DNA from: Candidatus Gottesmanbacteria bacterium
GTDB taxonomy: Bacteria > Patescibacteriota > Microgenomatia > UBA10105 > UBA927
Length of the DNA stretch: 44,624 nt
Direction: 5' to 3'
Assembly (NCBI GenBank): GCA_023245335.1
Contig: JAHFKK010000004.1
Coordinates: forward strand, 1-44,624
Shown: positions 7,771 through 15,908 of the stretch, in pieces
Layout of the letters: each line of letters starts with the position of its first letter
Numbering within the stretch: the stretch's first letter is position 1
The notes under the pieces: model-generated
What the model saw: the letters and a program-made list of their open reading frames with translations, nothing else
The model's database searches: none
What the model was told of the DNA's origin: nothing
Translations under genes and position numbers: made by a program

Positions 7771-8342
7771 AATGACTCCCCTGTACAGACGTTGTATATT
7801 TGCCGGCAGATACCTATATCATAGACGGCATCATGCAGGCGGGCATCATCGACCTCTATCCCCAGCGCCTTAGCGACCGTCCCCTGTTTGAAATCGGGTA
7901 ACTCATTCCGTTTGTCCCTTAATTTCAGGGCGGCAATCATTGCCGCGTCGATAGGGGGCCACCAGAACCAGGAACCAAAATACTTATCCCCGGCTTTCAA
8001 AAACCACTGGCGGAGCATGGAATCATCGAAGCCGACATTGTAACCGATCATGTAGGCTTTGTCGGAACGGTCGAATTTGCTTATATGGCGGCCCAACAGA
8101 CGAATGAACCCCCGATACCCGTCGAAACCTAAAGGCCGATTTGCCAATTCTTCCCGCGTCGTGCCCGTAACCGCAAGGGCGCGGTCGTCAATTTCATCGG
8201 CCGGGAACGGTTGCATTTTCAGATCGAACGGTTCCTCAATTTGCTTATCGGGAATTACTATGATGCCGGATAACTGGATGATGCCATTCTTCACCGGGTC
8301 GGTGCCGGTGGTTTCAGTGTCGAGAAATACATATTTGCTCAC
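7767..8342 (-). CDS. DnaQ-like 3'-5' exonuclease (DEDDh)
   Basis: 191 aa from a GTG start at 8342 with GGAG upstream. All three exonuclease motifs are present: ExoI DTETTG (Asp8, Glu10), ExoII YNVGFDD (Asp106), ExoIII LHDAVYD (His170, Asp175). This makes a catalytically complete DEDDh exonuclease of the DNA polymerase III epsilon type. It removes nucleotides from 3' ends. It directly follows the annealing-protein gene, so it may prepare DNA ends for recombination as well as proofread. Confidence 0.9.
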   Translation of the reverse strand: MSKYVFLDTETTGTDPVKNGIIQLSGIIVIPDKQIEEPFDLKMQPFPADEIDDRALAVTGTTREELANRPLGFDGYRGFIRLLGRHISKFDRSDKAYMIGYNVGFDDSMLRQWFLKAGDKYFGSWFWWPPIDAAMIAALKLRDKRNELPDFKQGTVAKALGIEVDDARLHDAVYDIGICRQIYNVCTGESL

Positions 8343-8345
8343 ACC

Positions 8346-9350
8346 CTACTCCTTCCCCCCGGACAGCATCGCGCTCCATTCTTCTAACGGAATGGGCGTC
8401 TCCGGCTTGTTCTGCCCGAGCCAAGCGATCATCGTTGCCGCGCGGCCCGTCGTGACTGTCTCGATACAGTCCGCCTTCACATCGTTCCACCAAGCCGCGA
8501 CATTCGTCCGTTTGGGGTTGGCGAAATACTGGTCGATGGCGTGAAGTTGCTTCTCTGTCGCCAAGGTGTCCCCATCGGGATTGACCGTGGGCGGGTCGGC
8601 GGGTTTGTCGGCCTCTGTCGTTTTGCCGACGCATCCGGGGTGATAGACCAGAGCCTTGATGCCCTTGTCTTTGTTACCGGCTTGGTACATTATGTCGTCA
8701 CCGGCGATGATTGCACCGCCACACCCCGTACATTTGCCATCGTACCGAGACTGCATGGCCTTCAGATTGCCGCCGGTCGGCTTTGACCGTTCCCTAACCA
8801 GATCGGGGTCGTCGTCAAGGTCTTGGGTATAGATGTCGGACAGGCCGGTTGCCCCCAGAATCGCATCCACGAAACACCGCTTGGCGGCGATCTTCTCAAT
8901 GGTGTTCTTAAGATCGAATACTGTCATTGGACGACGTTGATCCTGTGCGTCGTACTTCGTCGGGTTGATTTGTTTGTCGTACCGATATTCACGGCTGTTG
9001 CAGGAACCAGTTCCCGTCGCCACGAGTTGACCGTTGCGGGTTATCCGGCAGGTACAGCGAACCTCAAAATAACCTTCACCCTCGACTCGTTCTGTAACGA
9101 TAATCTCCCGGCCGAACCCAAAGAATACGTTCAGCTTTTCGGCTCCGGCTTTCAACAGACACGGCTTGGGCGCACCGTCATAGGGTTTCCCGTAATCCGT
9201 ATTCTCTTTGAGCCGATTGACGGCGGCAGTTCTAACGGCATCATAGACCGCCAGTCGCGCTTCCAGTTGTGCCACACTCATACTGGTATCGACCGGCCCT
9301 ATCGGGACAAGTTCACCAGTATGGACATTCACTTGTTCGTTCTCGTTCAT
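8346..9350 (-). CDS. Probable single-strand annealing / recombination protein with zinc finger
   Basis: 334 aa from ATG 9350 (AGGAGGAG site). The core (about 25-180) matches a widespread phage family with the signature KPCLLKAGAEKLN, a TGTGSCNSREYRY strand and NTIEKIAAKRCFVDAIL, ending ATGLSD..TQDLDDD; its layout resembles Rad52/ERF-type annealing proteins. A treble-clef-like finger follows (Cys207, Cys210, His237, Cys240), then a small helical C-terminal domain (about 265-325). It is flanked by an exonuclease and a Gam-like protein, the usual recombination set. The annealing role is inferred. Confidence 0.6.
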   Translation of the reverse strand: MNENEQVNVHTGELVPIGPVDTSMSVAQLEARLAVYDAVRTAAVNRLKENTDYGKPYDGAPKPCLLKAGAEKLNVFFGFGREIIVTERVEGEGYFEVRCTCRITRNGQLVATGTGSCNSREYRYDKQINPTKYDAQDQRRPMTVFDLKNTIEKIAAKRCFVDAILGATGLSDIYTQDLDDDPDLVRERSKPTGGNLKAMQSRYDGKCTGCGGAIIAGDDIMYQAGNKDKGIKALVYHPGCVGKTTEADKPADPPTVNPDGDTLATEKQLHAIDQYFANPKRTNVAAWWNDVKADCIETVTTGRAATMIAWLGQNKPETPIPLEEWSAMLSGGKE

Positions 9351-9358
9351 ATCTCCTC

Positions 9359-9667
9359 CTACGGTTTCACGAGTCGAGTTTCTTGTACTTGGATCGTTAT
9401 TGATGATCGTTTGTTCCGGCAATCAGGGTTATACGTTGCCTCAGACTTTAGAACAATTCCCTCAATACGAACCCTATCCCCGGCGTAAATAGGTCTAAGA
9501 TTGTGATTGCTCGTAGCTTGGGTTATTTCGTATCCCCCATCCCACGTTACCACATCTTCACCCCTTGCTTTCCCAAGCTGCCCATATAGGTCATCTCGAA
9601 TACCACGTAACCTGTTGATTTCATCCCTAAGTTGTACCACGTATCTTTCAGAATATGTCTTGGGCAT
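9359..9667 (-). CDS. Hypothetical protein with coiled-coil start and OB-like C-terminus (102 aa)
   Basis: ATG 9667 after AGGAGGAG in the repeated CCGTAGGAGG start cassette. Residues 1-35 look like a helix with heptads; residues 40-102 are strand-rich (GYEITQ, GDRVRIEGIVL, SITIQVQETRLV), like a small OB barrel. Nucleic-acid binding is possible but not shown. Confidence 0.6.
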   Translation of the reverse strand: MPKTYSERYVVQLRDEINRLRGIRDDLYGQLGKARGEDVVTWDGGYEITQATSNHNLRPIYAGDRVRIEGIVLKSEATYNPDCRNKRSSITIQVQETRLVKP

Positions 9668-9681
9668 ATCTCCTCCTACGG

Positions 9682-9923
9682 TTAAATCTCACCACCGGCA
9701 AGAACATCGTGCTTATCTTCCGCTTCGTGCCGGGTGGCGTCCTCTGCATGGGCCGCGTCAAGGGCCATCTTAGTATCTTCTATTAGGGCGGCCATAATCC
9801 CAATCATGGACTTAGCGTAGATTATCTTTCCGCCAGTCACAGCAGAAAAGATATAGAACCGATACCCAGCCCTATATGCCTTCCCGTCGTACTTCCGTTG
9901 GACTTTGTGAATCCGATGGTTGC

Positions 9924-9927
<4 letters not shown>
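9682..9927 (-). CDS. Small hypothetical protein (81 aa)
   Basis: ATG 9927 overlaps the Ala-repeat gene's stop as ATGA. The first half is basic and strand-rich (RKYDGKAYRAGYRFYIFS) and the second half helical and acidic. No family is recognised. Confidence 0.6.
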
Positions 9928-10441
<514 letters not shown>

Positions 10442-10445
<4 letters not shown>

Positions 10446-10702
10446 GGCGTCACCTCCGGAACGGGCTTGCCGTTGCCGTTCGGTTGGGCGATGCCCACTT
10501 TTGGGATTTCAAATACCGTGATCTTCGGTTCGAGATACCCTTGGATGCCGAATTTAGTCCCGCACCCGTAGGCACCCTCCGTCACGTCCTTGCGGCAGGT
10601 GACGATCTGCGGTTCGATATTCAGGTTATCATGGTCGACGAGGATGTATTCAACCGTCTCGTTGCATCCCGGACACTTGGCCGCGACTGTGATTTTACTC
10701 AT
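10442..10702 (-). CDS. Zinc-ribbon-like protein (86 aa)
   Basis: ATG 10702 after GGGGGCG; it overlaps the Gam-like gene's 3' end by 8 bases. Cys10 and Cys13 (CPGC) and a second cluster TC...YGCG around residues 35-47 make a likely zinc ribbon. A Pro/Val-rich tail follows. Role unknown; many such proteins accompany phage recombination genes. Confidence 0.65.
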
Positions 10703-11267
10703 GGTCGCCCCCCTCCGGCGCGGCCGTCAACCGATACCGAAAGACTTCTTTCCCCGGCTCGATCTCCGCGAACGGCACGGACTCACCCGCCGCCAACGCT
10801 TTCTTGATCGCGTTCTTGTCCGCCTGGTAGGCGATCTTGGTCTGCACGTAGATCGAGTCGGCAAACGGTTTCAGGTCGGCGACCGTGACCTTCACACTGT
10901 CGGGGTTCTTTTTGATTTCCAGTTCCCCGCCCGGCAGTTTGATGAGCTTGCAGGTGGGGTCAGCCGCATGACGCGACTGCATATAGTCGGCCAGGCCCGG
11001 CTCCAATTCCTCTTTCGCCGCCCGGAGTTGCGAAATCAATTCCTCGAACCAACCCGACAGAGCCGTCACCGCCGCGTCGATCTTGGCGATCTGCCCGAGC
11101 CGGATGTTGGTGTGGTAATCATCGACGCATTGCAGGAGTTGCCCGTTCCCGCGACCGGCCAACATCGCCGCAGAGACGACAGATAAGGGGATTTCGCCGG
11201 GGGTCGGTTCGGGTATAGGAACCCCGGCGTTGCAAAAGTTGATACGACCTACTTTTTCGTCAGACAT
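10695..11267 (-). CDS. Gam / Gp157-like host nuclease inhibitor
   Basis: 190 aa, ATG 11267 after AGGAGG. The middle (about 60-105) is a helical hairpin and the C-terminal half has the family pattern: LPGGELEIKKNPDSVKV, then a DKNAIKKALAAGESVP segment and a short strand end. Gam/Gp157 proteins bind DNA ends and protect them from host exonucleases. It heads the recombination block (zinc ribbon, annealing protein, exonuclease), which supports the call. Which of the two families is closer cannot be decided by eye. Confidence 0.7.
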   Translation of the reverse strand: MSDEKVGRINFCNAGVPIPEPTPGEIPLSVVSAAMLAGRGNGQLLQCVDDYHTNIRLGQIAKIDAAVTALSGWFEELISQLRAAKEELEPGLADYMQSRHAADPTCKLIKLPGGELEIKKNPDSVKVTVADLKPFADSIYVQTKIAYQADKNAIKKALAAGESVPFAEIEPGKEVFRYRLTAAPEGGDHE

Positions 11268-11285
11268 ATTACCTCCTACGGTTAG

Positions 11286-11447
11286 TTAATTTAGGGCCGT
11301 CCGACGGGGATACGCACCTTGTATCTTCCCCGACGCTCTTTGCCAGGCTGGTTGATTCCGAACGGCCCATATTTTGACCTGCCGGGCCGGAGTCACGTCT
11401 TCATCCAACATCACCAACGACGTGAACGTGATGATACGTCTGGTCAC
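11286..11447 (-). CDS. Possible small ORF in the structured intergenic stretch (53 aa)
   Basis: A GTG at 11447 opens a frame ending at TAA 11286. The product has an amphipathic strand-like start (RRIITFTSLVML) and a basic end, which looks protein-like, but no clear ribosome site precedes it. The same DNA holds strong inverted repeats, so a non-coding role is equally possible. Confidence 0.3.
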   Translation of the reverse strand: MTRRIITFTSLVMLDEDVTPARQVKIWAVRNQPAWQRASGKIQGAYPRRTALN

Positions 11448-11472
11448 GTTAACCAATAACGTCCGGCAGGTC
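11376..11472. repeat. Perfect 10-bp inverted repeat
   Basis: GACCTGCCGG at 11376-11385 and CCGGCAGGTC at 11463-11472, separated by 77 bases that contain several ACGT/AACGT copies. A second inverted pair, GGGCCGT near 11294 and ACGGCCC near 11361, lies beside it. This could be an origin, an operator region or RNA structure. Confidence 0.6.
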
Positions 11473-11497
11473 TTGAGTTTTCAAAGAACCAAAAGGG

Positions 11498-11677
11498 CTA
11501 CTTCAACGTCTCGGTCAAGAGACGGCGGAACCAAGCGGTGATTGTTCGGTCATCCGCTTTGGCCGCAATATGTACTTTTTCCCACAAATCCGTTGGCAAA
11601 AACATCATAACACTCTTAGTATCTTTTCGGGCAATAACCCTAGGCCGACCAACTTTCTTTTTGTTTTCTTCTTTCAT
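11498..11677 (-). CDS. Ribbon-helix-helix transcription regulator
   Basis: 59 aa, ATG 11677 after AAAGGAG at six bases. A basic N-terminus (KKKVGRPRV) leads to one strand (SVMMFLP) and two helices (LWEKVHIAAKADD, ITAWFRRLL), the layout of Arc/CopG/MetJ-type DNA-binding dimers. It is the first gene after a promoter and an inverted-repeat operator candidate, so autorepression and control of the whole early unit are likely. The target is inferred. Confidence 0.75.
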   Translation of the reverse strand: MKEENKKKVGRPRVIARKDTKSVMMFLPTDLWEKVHIAAKADDRTITAWFRRLLTETLK

Positions 11678-11707
11678 TTCGACTCCTTTGTTTGTCTTTT
11701 CATAGAC

Positions 11708-11736
11708 AACATACGCTATTGCTGAACGCCATGCAA
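11708..11736 (-). promoter_or_regulatory. Candidate promoter of the early unit
   Basis: On the minus strand TTGCAT (11736-11731), a 17-base spacer, then TATGTT (11713-11708), about 30 bases before the regulator start. A short inverted repeat GTCT-N6-AGAC overlaps the start-site side. Confidence 0.5.
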
Positions 11737-11750
11737 TAAAAATCTTGCAT
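11731..11750. promoter_or_regulatory. Candidate operator ATGCAA-N8-TTGCAT
   Basis: Perfect 6-bp inverted repeat with an A/T-rich 8-base centre; one half site is the -35 box of the promoter above. Size and symmetry suit a ribbon-helix-helix dimer or tetramer, so binding there would block the polymerase. Confidence 0.5.
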
Positions 11751-11811
11751 TACCATGAAAATATATATTATCAATTTGGCACGCCCCTTGCTATTCTATA
11801 TATAGGGTCAA

Positions 11812-11846
11812 TCCGGGGCGGAGCTATAAGGACACTCCACCCCGGA
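11812..11846 (-). terminator. GC-rich hairpin at the end of the late unit
   Basis: An 11-12 bp stem (CCGGGG.GGAG with its complement) and a loop of about 11 nt. On the minus-strand RNA the one imperfect pair is a G-U wobble; on the plus strand it is a mismatch, which favours function in minus transcripts. There is no T-tract. It separates the last late gene (stop 11885) from the early promoter. Confidence 0.5.
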
Positions 11847-11884
11847 GATCGTTCAACCTTGGGCCTCCTGTGCGGTCTGATAGC

Positions 11885-12169
11885 CTAATCCGCGTTGGTC
11901 ACGTCCTCAATCAGTCGCCGGGGGATACCTGCTTGGGCCTGCCGGATTGCCATGACCGTAAAAACTTCCAACGGTTCGATATATTGGTGCAGGACGGCAA
12001 CATGAAGGATACACCGGGCATTGTGATAGGCGTGGGCCACACCTTGGCAATACTGGGTGATTATCGGGCGGTCGGCAAGTTTGGCTTTTTGGGACGCTTT
12101 TTCAAATGCAATTATCTCTGTCGCAAGGAATTGGTCGAGATCGACGAGTTGTTCTTCTGTGGTTTTCAT
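11885..12169 (-). CDS. Small hypothetical protein (94 aa), last gene of the late unit
   Basis: ATG 12169 after a GGAG site. Mostly predicted helix; no motif except a His/Tyr-rich centre (AHAYHNARC). Function unknown. Confidence 0.6.
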   Translation of the reverse strand: MKTTEEQLVDLDQFLATEIIAFEKASQKAKLADRPIITQYCQGVAHAYHNARCILHVAVLHQYIEPLEVFTVMAIRQAQAGIPRRLIEDVTNAD

Positions 12170-12233
12170 ACCAGGACTCCTTCGGTTATTGGTTCTGATA
12201 TATGTATCGGCAGGGGAGAGAGGAACCTTTAGC

Positions 12234-12470
12234 CTATTTGCCCGCTTTTTCTATTATTCTTGCCGCTTCCTCTGCCGCCCGTAGCTTCCTTATCGACTGG
12301 GTATGGTCGCCCTCTGGCAAGAACATCATCACAACCTGTCCGGCCTTTATCGGCATGACCATATCCTCTTTAGCCGTAAAGATATGCAGGTCGGTAATGG
12401 CCCCAAAGTATATGTCGGCCCGCTTCCTAAAGTCATTGAGCGGTTCTTTCTTGCGATAGTGTCGGATCAT
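12234..12470 (-). CDS. Small hypothetical protein (78 aa)
   Basis: ATG 12470 (MIRHYRKKE) is chosen because GGGGGA precedes it and it starts just after the upstream stop; an in-frame ATG at 12521 would overlap by about 30 bases with a poor site. A basic start, a strand-rich centre (KAGQVVMMFLPEGD) and a helical tail are visible. No family is recognised. Confidence 0.55.
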   Translation of the reverse strand: MIRHYRKKEPLNDFRKRADIYFGAITDLHIFTAKEDMVMPIKAGQVVMMFLPEGDHTQSIRKLRAAEEAARIIEKAGK

Positions 12471-12490
12471 TATATCAATTCCCCCATTGC

Positions 12491-12724
12491 CTACTCTGCG
12501 CGTAATTGAAATATCGGACATTCCCAAACAGGCGTGGTGATGTTATGTTTAACACATATCGCATGTAGTTCGTTTGCGATTGGACAATTCGCTTCACGTT
12601 CTGCCGGGTTAAAGTGACTACATTTCCAACAGAGGCAAAAATCTCGATGGAGTCCTTTGAGATGAGATTCTACCCATACCGAAACCCCGTGATGATCGTA
12701 CTGTTCGAGTCGCCCTGATTTCAT
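12491..12724 (-). CDS. Cys-rich zinc-binding phage protein (77 aa)
   Basis: ATGA overlap with the phosphoesterase gene. Six cysteines (30, 32, 35, 47, 57, 69) in the order CLCWKC...NCPIA...C...WECP match a conserved small phage protein type, presumably one zinc site. The function of that type is not known. Confidence 0.7.
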   Translation of the reverse strand: MKSGRLEQYDHHGVSVWVESHLKGLHRDFCLCWKCSHFNPAEREANCPIANELHAICVKHNITTPVWECPIFQLRAE

Positions 12725-14022
12725 AATTCCCCCATTGCCCGATCAGATAGATCGGCTGTTTTGTACGTTTCTTTGACCCGCTTCTCTGCGTCTTGCAGGT
12801 TGATATTGTACGTCCATGTAATGCCCGTGCGCGGGTGGATGCCCCCAAGCCATTGACGGGCCGAACTGGTTGAGTACATCTTGCCTATACTGTACTCGTC
12901 ACCGCCCATGACCGAACCGTTGATTATCACCTGCCCCCGCATCATGTCCAGCGTCCCTTGATTGTGGAAATGCCCCAGGGCGATATAGTCAACAAACTCT
13001 TTCTGAACCGCCATCAATTCCTTGAGCTTTTTGATCGCCCGTTCGATGCCGTACCACGGGATACCCGCCCAACTCTTGATATTGTCGCCATGAAGAACAA
13101 GCCAATTCCAGCCACAAATCTTCTCTACCGTCCAGAAGGATTGCGGGAAATTGAACGTCACCCGCCCGGCCTTGGCCTCGTCACGCAAGAACATAGATAT
13201 GTACTGATAGGTGACATAATCCCAGTTGACGTACCGCTCTTTGAACCTGACCGGCCCCTTGTACACCCGGCCATGATTCCCGACTACCCCGACAAGGCTT
13301 ATCGCCGGGACGGTCTGCAAGAACTCCCTGACCAACTGGGCGATGATATAGGCCCCGTTCACCGTCCAGTCCATGATATTGCCCTCGCCTGTTTCGGCCA
13401 ATTCATCATGGATGTACCCGGAAACTATATCCCCTAGTAACATGATGTGCAAACGGTCGAAATGATACCCCCGGAGCTTGTCGGTCATAAGGTCACGGCA
13501 GACGTTCGACAGGTGTTTCAGCCTACGATTGCAAATATCGACGTTATAGGCGTTCAGCCCCCGCATCTCTGCCGCCTGAATGACCTCACCAATATGGGTA
13601 TCGGACAGCAACAGTATCCCGCTTTCGGTCGTCACCCCTTTGCCCGGCTTGACGGGTTTAGGTTGGCCGACAAGCGGCAGGCTTTTCAACGCGCCGTCAC
13701 CCCATTCAATCAGCTTTTCCTGAATGTTAAGGTTCTTGAGTGCGGCCTGATACCTCGTCTCAAGGCTCTGGATGCGCCGGTGTTGGTCATGGGTTTTCTG
13801 GTCAGCCGATACGATCTGGTCAAAGTCCTCTGAATCGGGGTCAGCACCAGTACCCGCGAAACTGATACCCAATGATGTCAACCTGTTTTCAATCGCAAAC
13901 TGCGTGCGGTTATGCCCGAACTTGGTGTTTAACTCGTCTCGAAAGTACCGGGGGTTCACCCCGTCAGTAACCCGTTGTTTGATAAAGGCTAATTCGTCTG
14001 GACTCCAAGGTACGCCAGCCAT
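12721..14022 (-). CDS. Calcineurin-like metallophosphoesterase with N-terminal helix-turn-helix
   Basis: 433 aa from ATG 14022 (TGATG overlap, GGGAGGG site). Residues 1-52 look like a SANT/HTH domain (WSPDEL...NRTQFAIENRL). The catalytic domain has all motifs: DTH (141-143), GD (Asp198), GNHG (Asn249, His250), VLHGD (His311) and GHFH (His351, His353). It binds two metals and hydrolyses phosphodiesters. The closest known theme is Mre11/SbcD-like phage nucleases, but no substrate can be assigned. It lies outside the early unit, which is unusual if its role is replication. Confidence 0.85.
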   Translation of the reverse strand: MAGVPWSPDELAFIKQRVTDGVNPRYFRDELNTKFGHNRTQFAIENRLTSLGISFAGTGADPDSEDFDQIVSADQKTHDQHRRIQSLETRYQAALKNLNIQEKLIEWGDGALKSLPLVGQPKPVKPGKGVTTESGILLLSDTHIGEVIQAAEMRGLNAYNVDICNRRLKHLSNVCRDLMTDKLRGYHFDRLHIMLLGDIVSGYIHDELAETGEGNIMDWTVNGAYIIAQLVREFLQTVPAISLVGVVGNHGRVYKGPVRFKERYVNWDYVTYQYISMFLRDEAKAGRVTFNFPQSFWTVEKICGWNWLVLHGDNIKSWAGIPWYGIERAIKKLKELMAVQKEFVDYIALGHFHNQGTLDMMRGQVIINGSVMGGDEYSIGKMYSTSSARQWLGGIHPRTGITWTYNINLQDAEKRVKETYKTADLSDRAMGEL

Positions 14023-14693
14023 CACTTCCCTCCCATCACCCTGAACAATTCGTCTGGTTTGCTCCAAAACCAACCTACAAAAGCCCCATTTGCACCCCAT
14101 TGATCCGGCAGATGCACCCCGTTATTGTTGAACGCCTGCCGTATTTCCTCCCTACGCTTCGGGTTAGACATGATCGGGTCGAACGGGATCAACGTCCACT
14201 TGCGGACTTCCAAGCAAACATCGACCATTGCTTTCGGGTCGTAACTCTCAATCCCGTGGCCCCCATATTCAATAGACACCTCCGGCCGGTAATCGTCAGC
14301 TATCCTGAACGATTTCAACTCGTGGTGGTGAACCGTCAACACGTCAATCCCACGTATCGGCTTGCTGTGCGGGGTATAGTACGGGGCACGTACAAGGATG
14401 CCCTCCAGATCAAATCGGTGTGTTTCACCGGGCAATAAGTTGGCCGGGAACGGTGCCCAATCAGCTTGATGGAATAGGGCAAACCCGATATAGTAGTATT
14501 TTCGCCCGTCCGTTCGCGCCCAGTAATAGCAGACGGGGAATCCGTTCATGGACTCGAAGATTTCCCCCATAGGATTGCTATTTAATTCGATCTTCGTGGG
14601 CCAGTCAAGGTATCGGTGAAACCCGCAATGAGCAATAGGCGCATGAGTTTCGGCCAGACTGTACGCCCGTGGTGACGGTAAAACTTTAAGCAT
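14022..14693 (-). CDS. Hypothetical protein (223 aa), faint NPP1-like pattern
   Basis: ATG 14693 after GAGAGG. There is no signal peptide. The centre has a His-x2-Asp-Leu-Glu-Gly strand, a VHHHEL segment and EYGGHGIE, in an order that recalls the HDWE...H...GSHA pattern of necrosis-inducing-like beta-sandwiches. The resemblance is weak and may be superficial. It is coupled to the phosphoesterase by TGATG overlap. Confidence 0.55.
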   Translation of the reverse strand: MLKVLPSPRAYSLAETHAPIAHCGFHRYLDWPTKIELNSNPMGEIFESMNGFPVCYYWARTDGRKYYYIGFALFHQADWAPFPANLLPGETHRFDLEGILVRAPYYTPHSKPIRGIDVLTVHHHELKSFRIADDYRPEVSIEYGGHGIESYDPKAMVDVCLEVRKWTLIPFDPIMSNPKRREEIRQAFNNNGVHLPDQWGANGAFVGWFWSKPDELFRVMGGK

Positions 14694-14709
14694 AAGACCT
14701 CTCTTTTAA

Positions 14710-14740
14710 CCCCGGCTGGTCAAGAATGGCCACGCCGGGG
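14710..14740. terminator. Strong hairpin without T-tract
   Basis: CCCCGGC-TGGTCA / TGGCCA-c-GCCGGGG with an AGAA loop: 13 pairs with one bulge and one wobble. It stands between 14768 and 14693. It may be an RNA processing site or a partial terminator that separates lysis genes from the genes downstream. Confidence 0.5.
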
Positions 14741-14767
14741 TATTGCAGGGTCGAAGGAAGAAAGGGA

Positions 14768-15043
14768 TTATACTTCTACTGCCTCATACGTCGCCTCAAA
14801 GATGTCCGGTTTGCAGGCGTACAACTCATTCTTTACGCCACGGATAATCCAGTCATTTTCATTCGCGTGCATGAGGCCTTCTAAGGTTGGAATATCAAGA
14901 CCAATATGTTCCCCGTCTTGATGTCCCGAAGGTTTCCCATCCTCAAGACGACCAACACCAGCAAAATCACACATCTCATCCCAAGTATCCCACCGTAATT
15001 GGACAGCCTGAATCACAACTGGTTTCTTGCGATAAAATCCCAT
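14768..15043 (-). CDS. Conserved small phage protein (91 aa)
   Basis: ATG 15043 with AAAGGAG upstream. The start (YRKKPVVIQAVQ) and end (NDWIIRGVKNELYACKPDIFEATYE) match a very common phage protein type of unknown function. It is probably a beta-rich small domain. Confidence 0.75.
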   Translation of the reverse strand: MGFYRKKPVVIQAVQLRWDTWDEMCDFAGVGRLEDGKPSGHQDGEHIGLDIPTLEGLMHANENDWIIRGVKNELYACKPDIFEATYEAVEV

Positions 15044-15053
15044 AACCACTCCT

Positions 15054-15569
15054 TTACAAGCGCGGGGAGAAATTCACACCCGCATATACATACCAAACGT
15101 CATTGACCGTCATTGGGTTATAGTCACATCCGACAATCACCCGTGCTGTTTTCCAAGCCGTCGCGCCTAACTCCGCCTTAGTGACCGCCGCCTTCACGTC
15201 CTTGCCGTCGGCGATCATCCATTTCATGCCGATACCGGCCGATAACTGGATCTCCGTAAAGGGACTCTTTTCGCCAACTCCCGGCGCGTTGATGGCCTTG
15301 CTCATCATCAAGAAAGAAGTCATGCCCTGGCCGGACGCTTGTTCAGTACCGAAGGTGTTGTCATAGAAGATTTGCTCACGGGTAAAGAACGCGTAGTCCT
15401 TGGCCAGATTTGTCGTCAGGGGTATATCGGCCCCACCAAAAGCGGCAAACACCGCCTTGCCGCCGTTACCGGCCTTGAACCCGCCCCCGAATATCGGGTA
15501 CAGGTCAGCCGCGTGTATGGTGATGGGAACAAGCACCAGCACCACCAGGAACAAAAACATTCGTTTCAT
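15054..15569 (-). CDS. Secreted, outer-membrane-barrel-like protein
   Basis: 171 aa. A Sec signal peptide spans about residues 1-20 (MKRMFLFLVV start, IHA|A cleavage). The mature part alternates hydrophobic and polar residues with many Gly and aromatics, as in small beta-barrel outer-membrane proteins, and ends in a strand (WYVYAGVNFS). It directly follows the holin candidate and the transglycosylase, so it may aid outer-membrane disruption or block superinfection. Both are inference. Confidence 0.65.
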   Translation of the reverse strand: MKRMFLFLVVLVLVPITIHAADLYPIFGGGFKAGNGGKAVFAAFGGADIPLTTNLAKDYAFFTREQIFYDNTFGTEQASGQGMTSFLMMSKAINAPGVGEKSPFTEIQLSAGIGMKWMIADGKDVKAAVTKAELGATAWKTARVIVGCDYNPMTVNDVWYVYAGVNFSPRL

Positions 15570-15572
15570 ACA

Positions 15573-15908
15573 TCAACCTTTCTTTGGTACGTTAAAGTTT
15601 TCTAACGCCTTGACACCTGCCCGGCCGAATACGTAGGTCATTACAGCGTACAACGCATCCTGTGGGATGTCGGGGAACACCGCCTTGGCGACGGCAAAGA
15701 TTATCGCAACCCAGAACTCGGTCGTCTTGTACGAGGCCGTCCCCGTCTGGGGATCGACAAAGCCGAATGCCTTTTGACCACTACGGGCCGCAACCCAAGC
15801 GATGATTGCCGCTAAGGATTCTTTAGGGAATTGAGGCCAGAATATGGCAATGGCACCGACGGCCAAGGTCGTCCAGAACTCAAGGGTTTTCACCCCCTGC
15901 TTAACCAT
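15573..15908 (-). CDS. Holin candidate with an internally duplicated unit
   Basis: 111 aa. Two similar halves are visible: KTLEFWTTLAVGAIAIFWP...RSGQKA (8-48) and KTTEFW...AVFPDIP...GRAGVKAL (61-104). Each half holds one hydrophobic segment. Start 15908 overlaps the transglycosylase stop by 8 bases. The neighbour and the two membrane segments suggest a holin that lets the enzyme out of the cytoplasm. Confidence 0.7.
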   Translation of the reverse strand: MVKQGVKTLEFWTTLAVGAIAIFWPQFPKESLAAIIAWVAARSGQKAFGFVDPQTGTASYKTTEFWVAIIFAVAKAVFPDIPQDALYAVMTYVFGRAGVKALENFNVPKKG

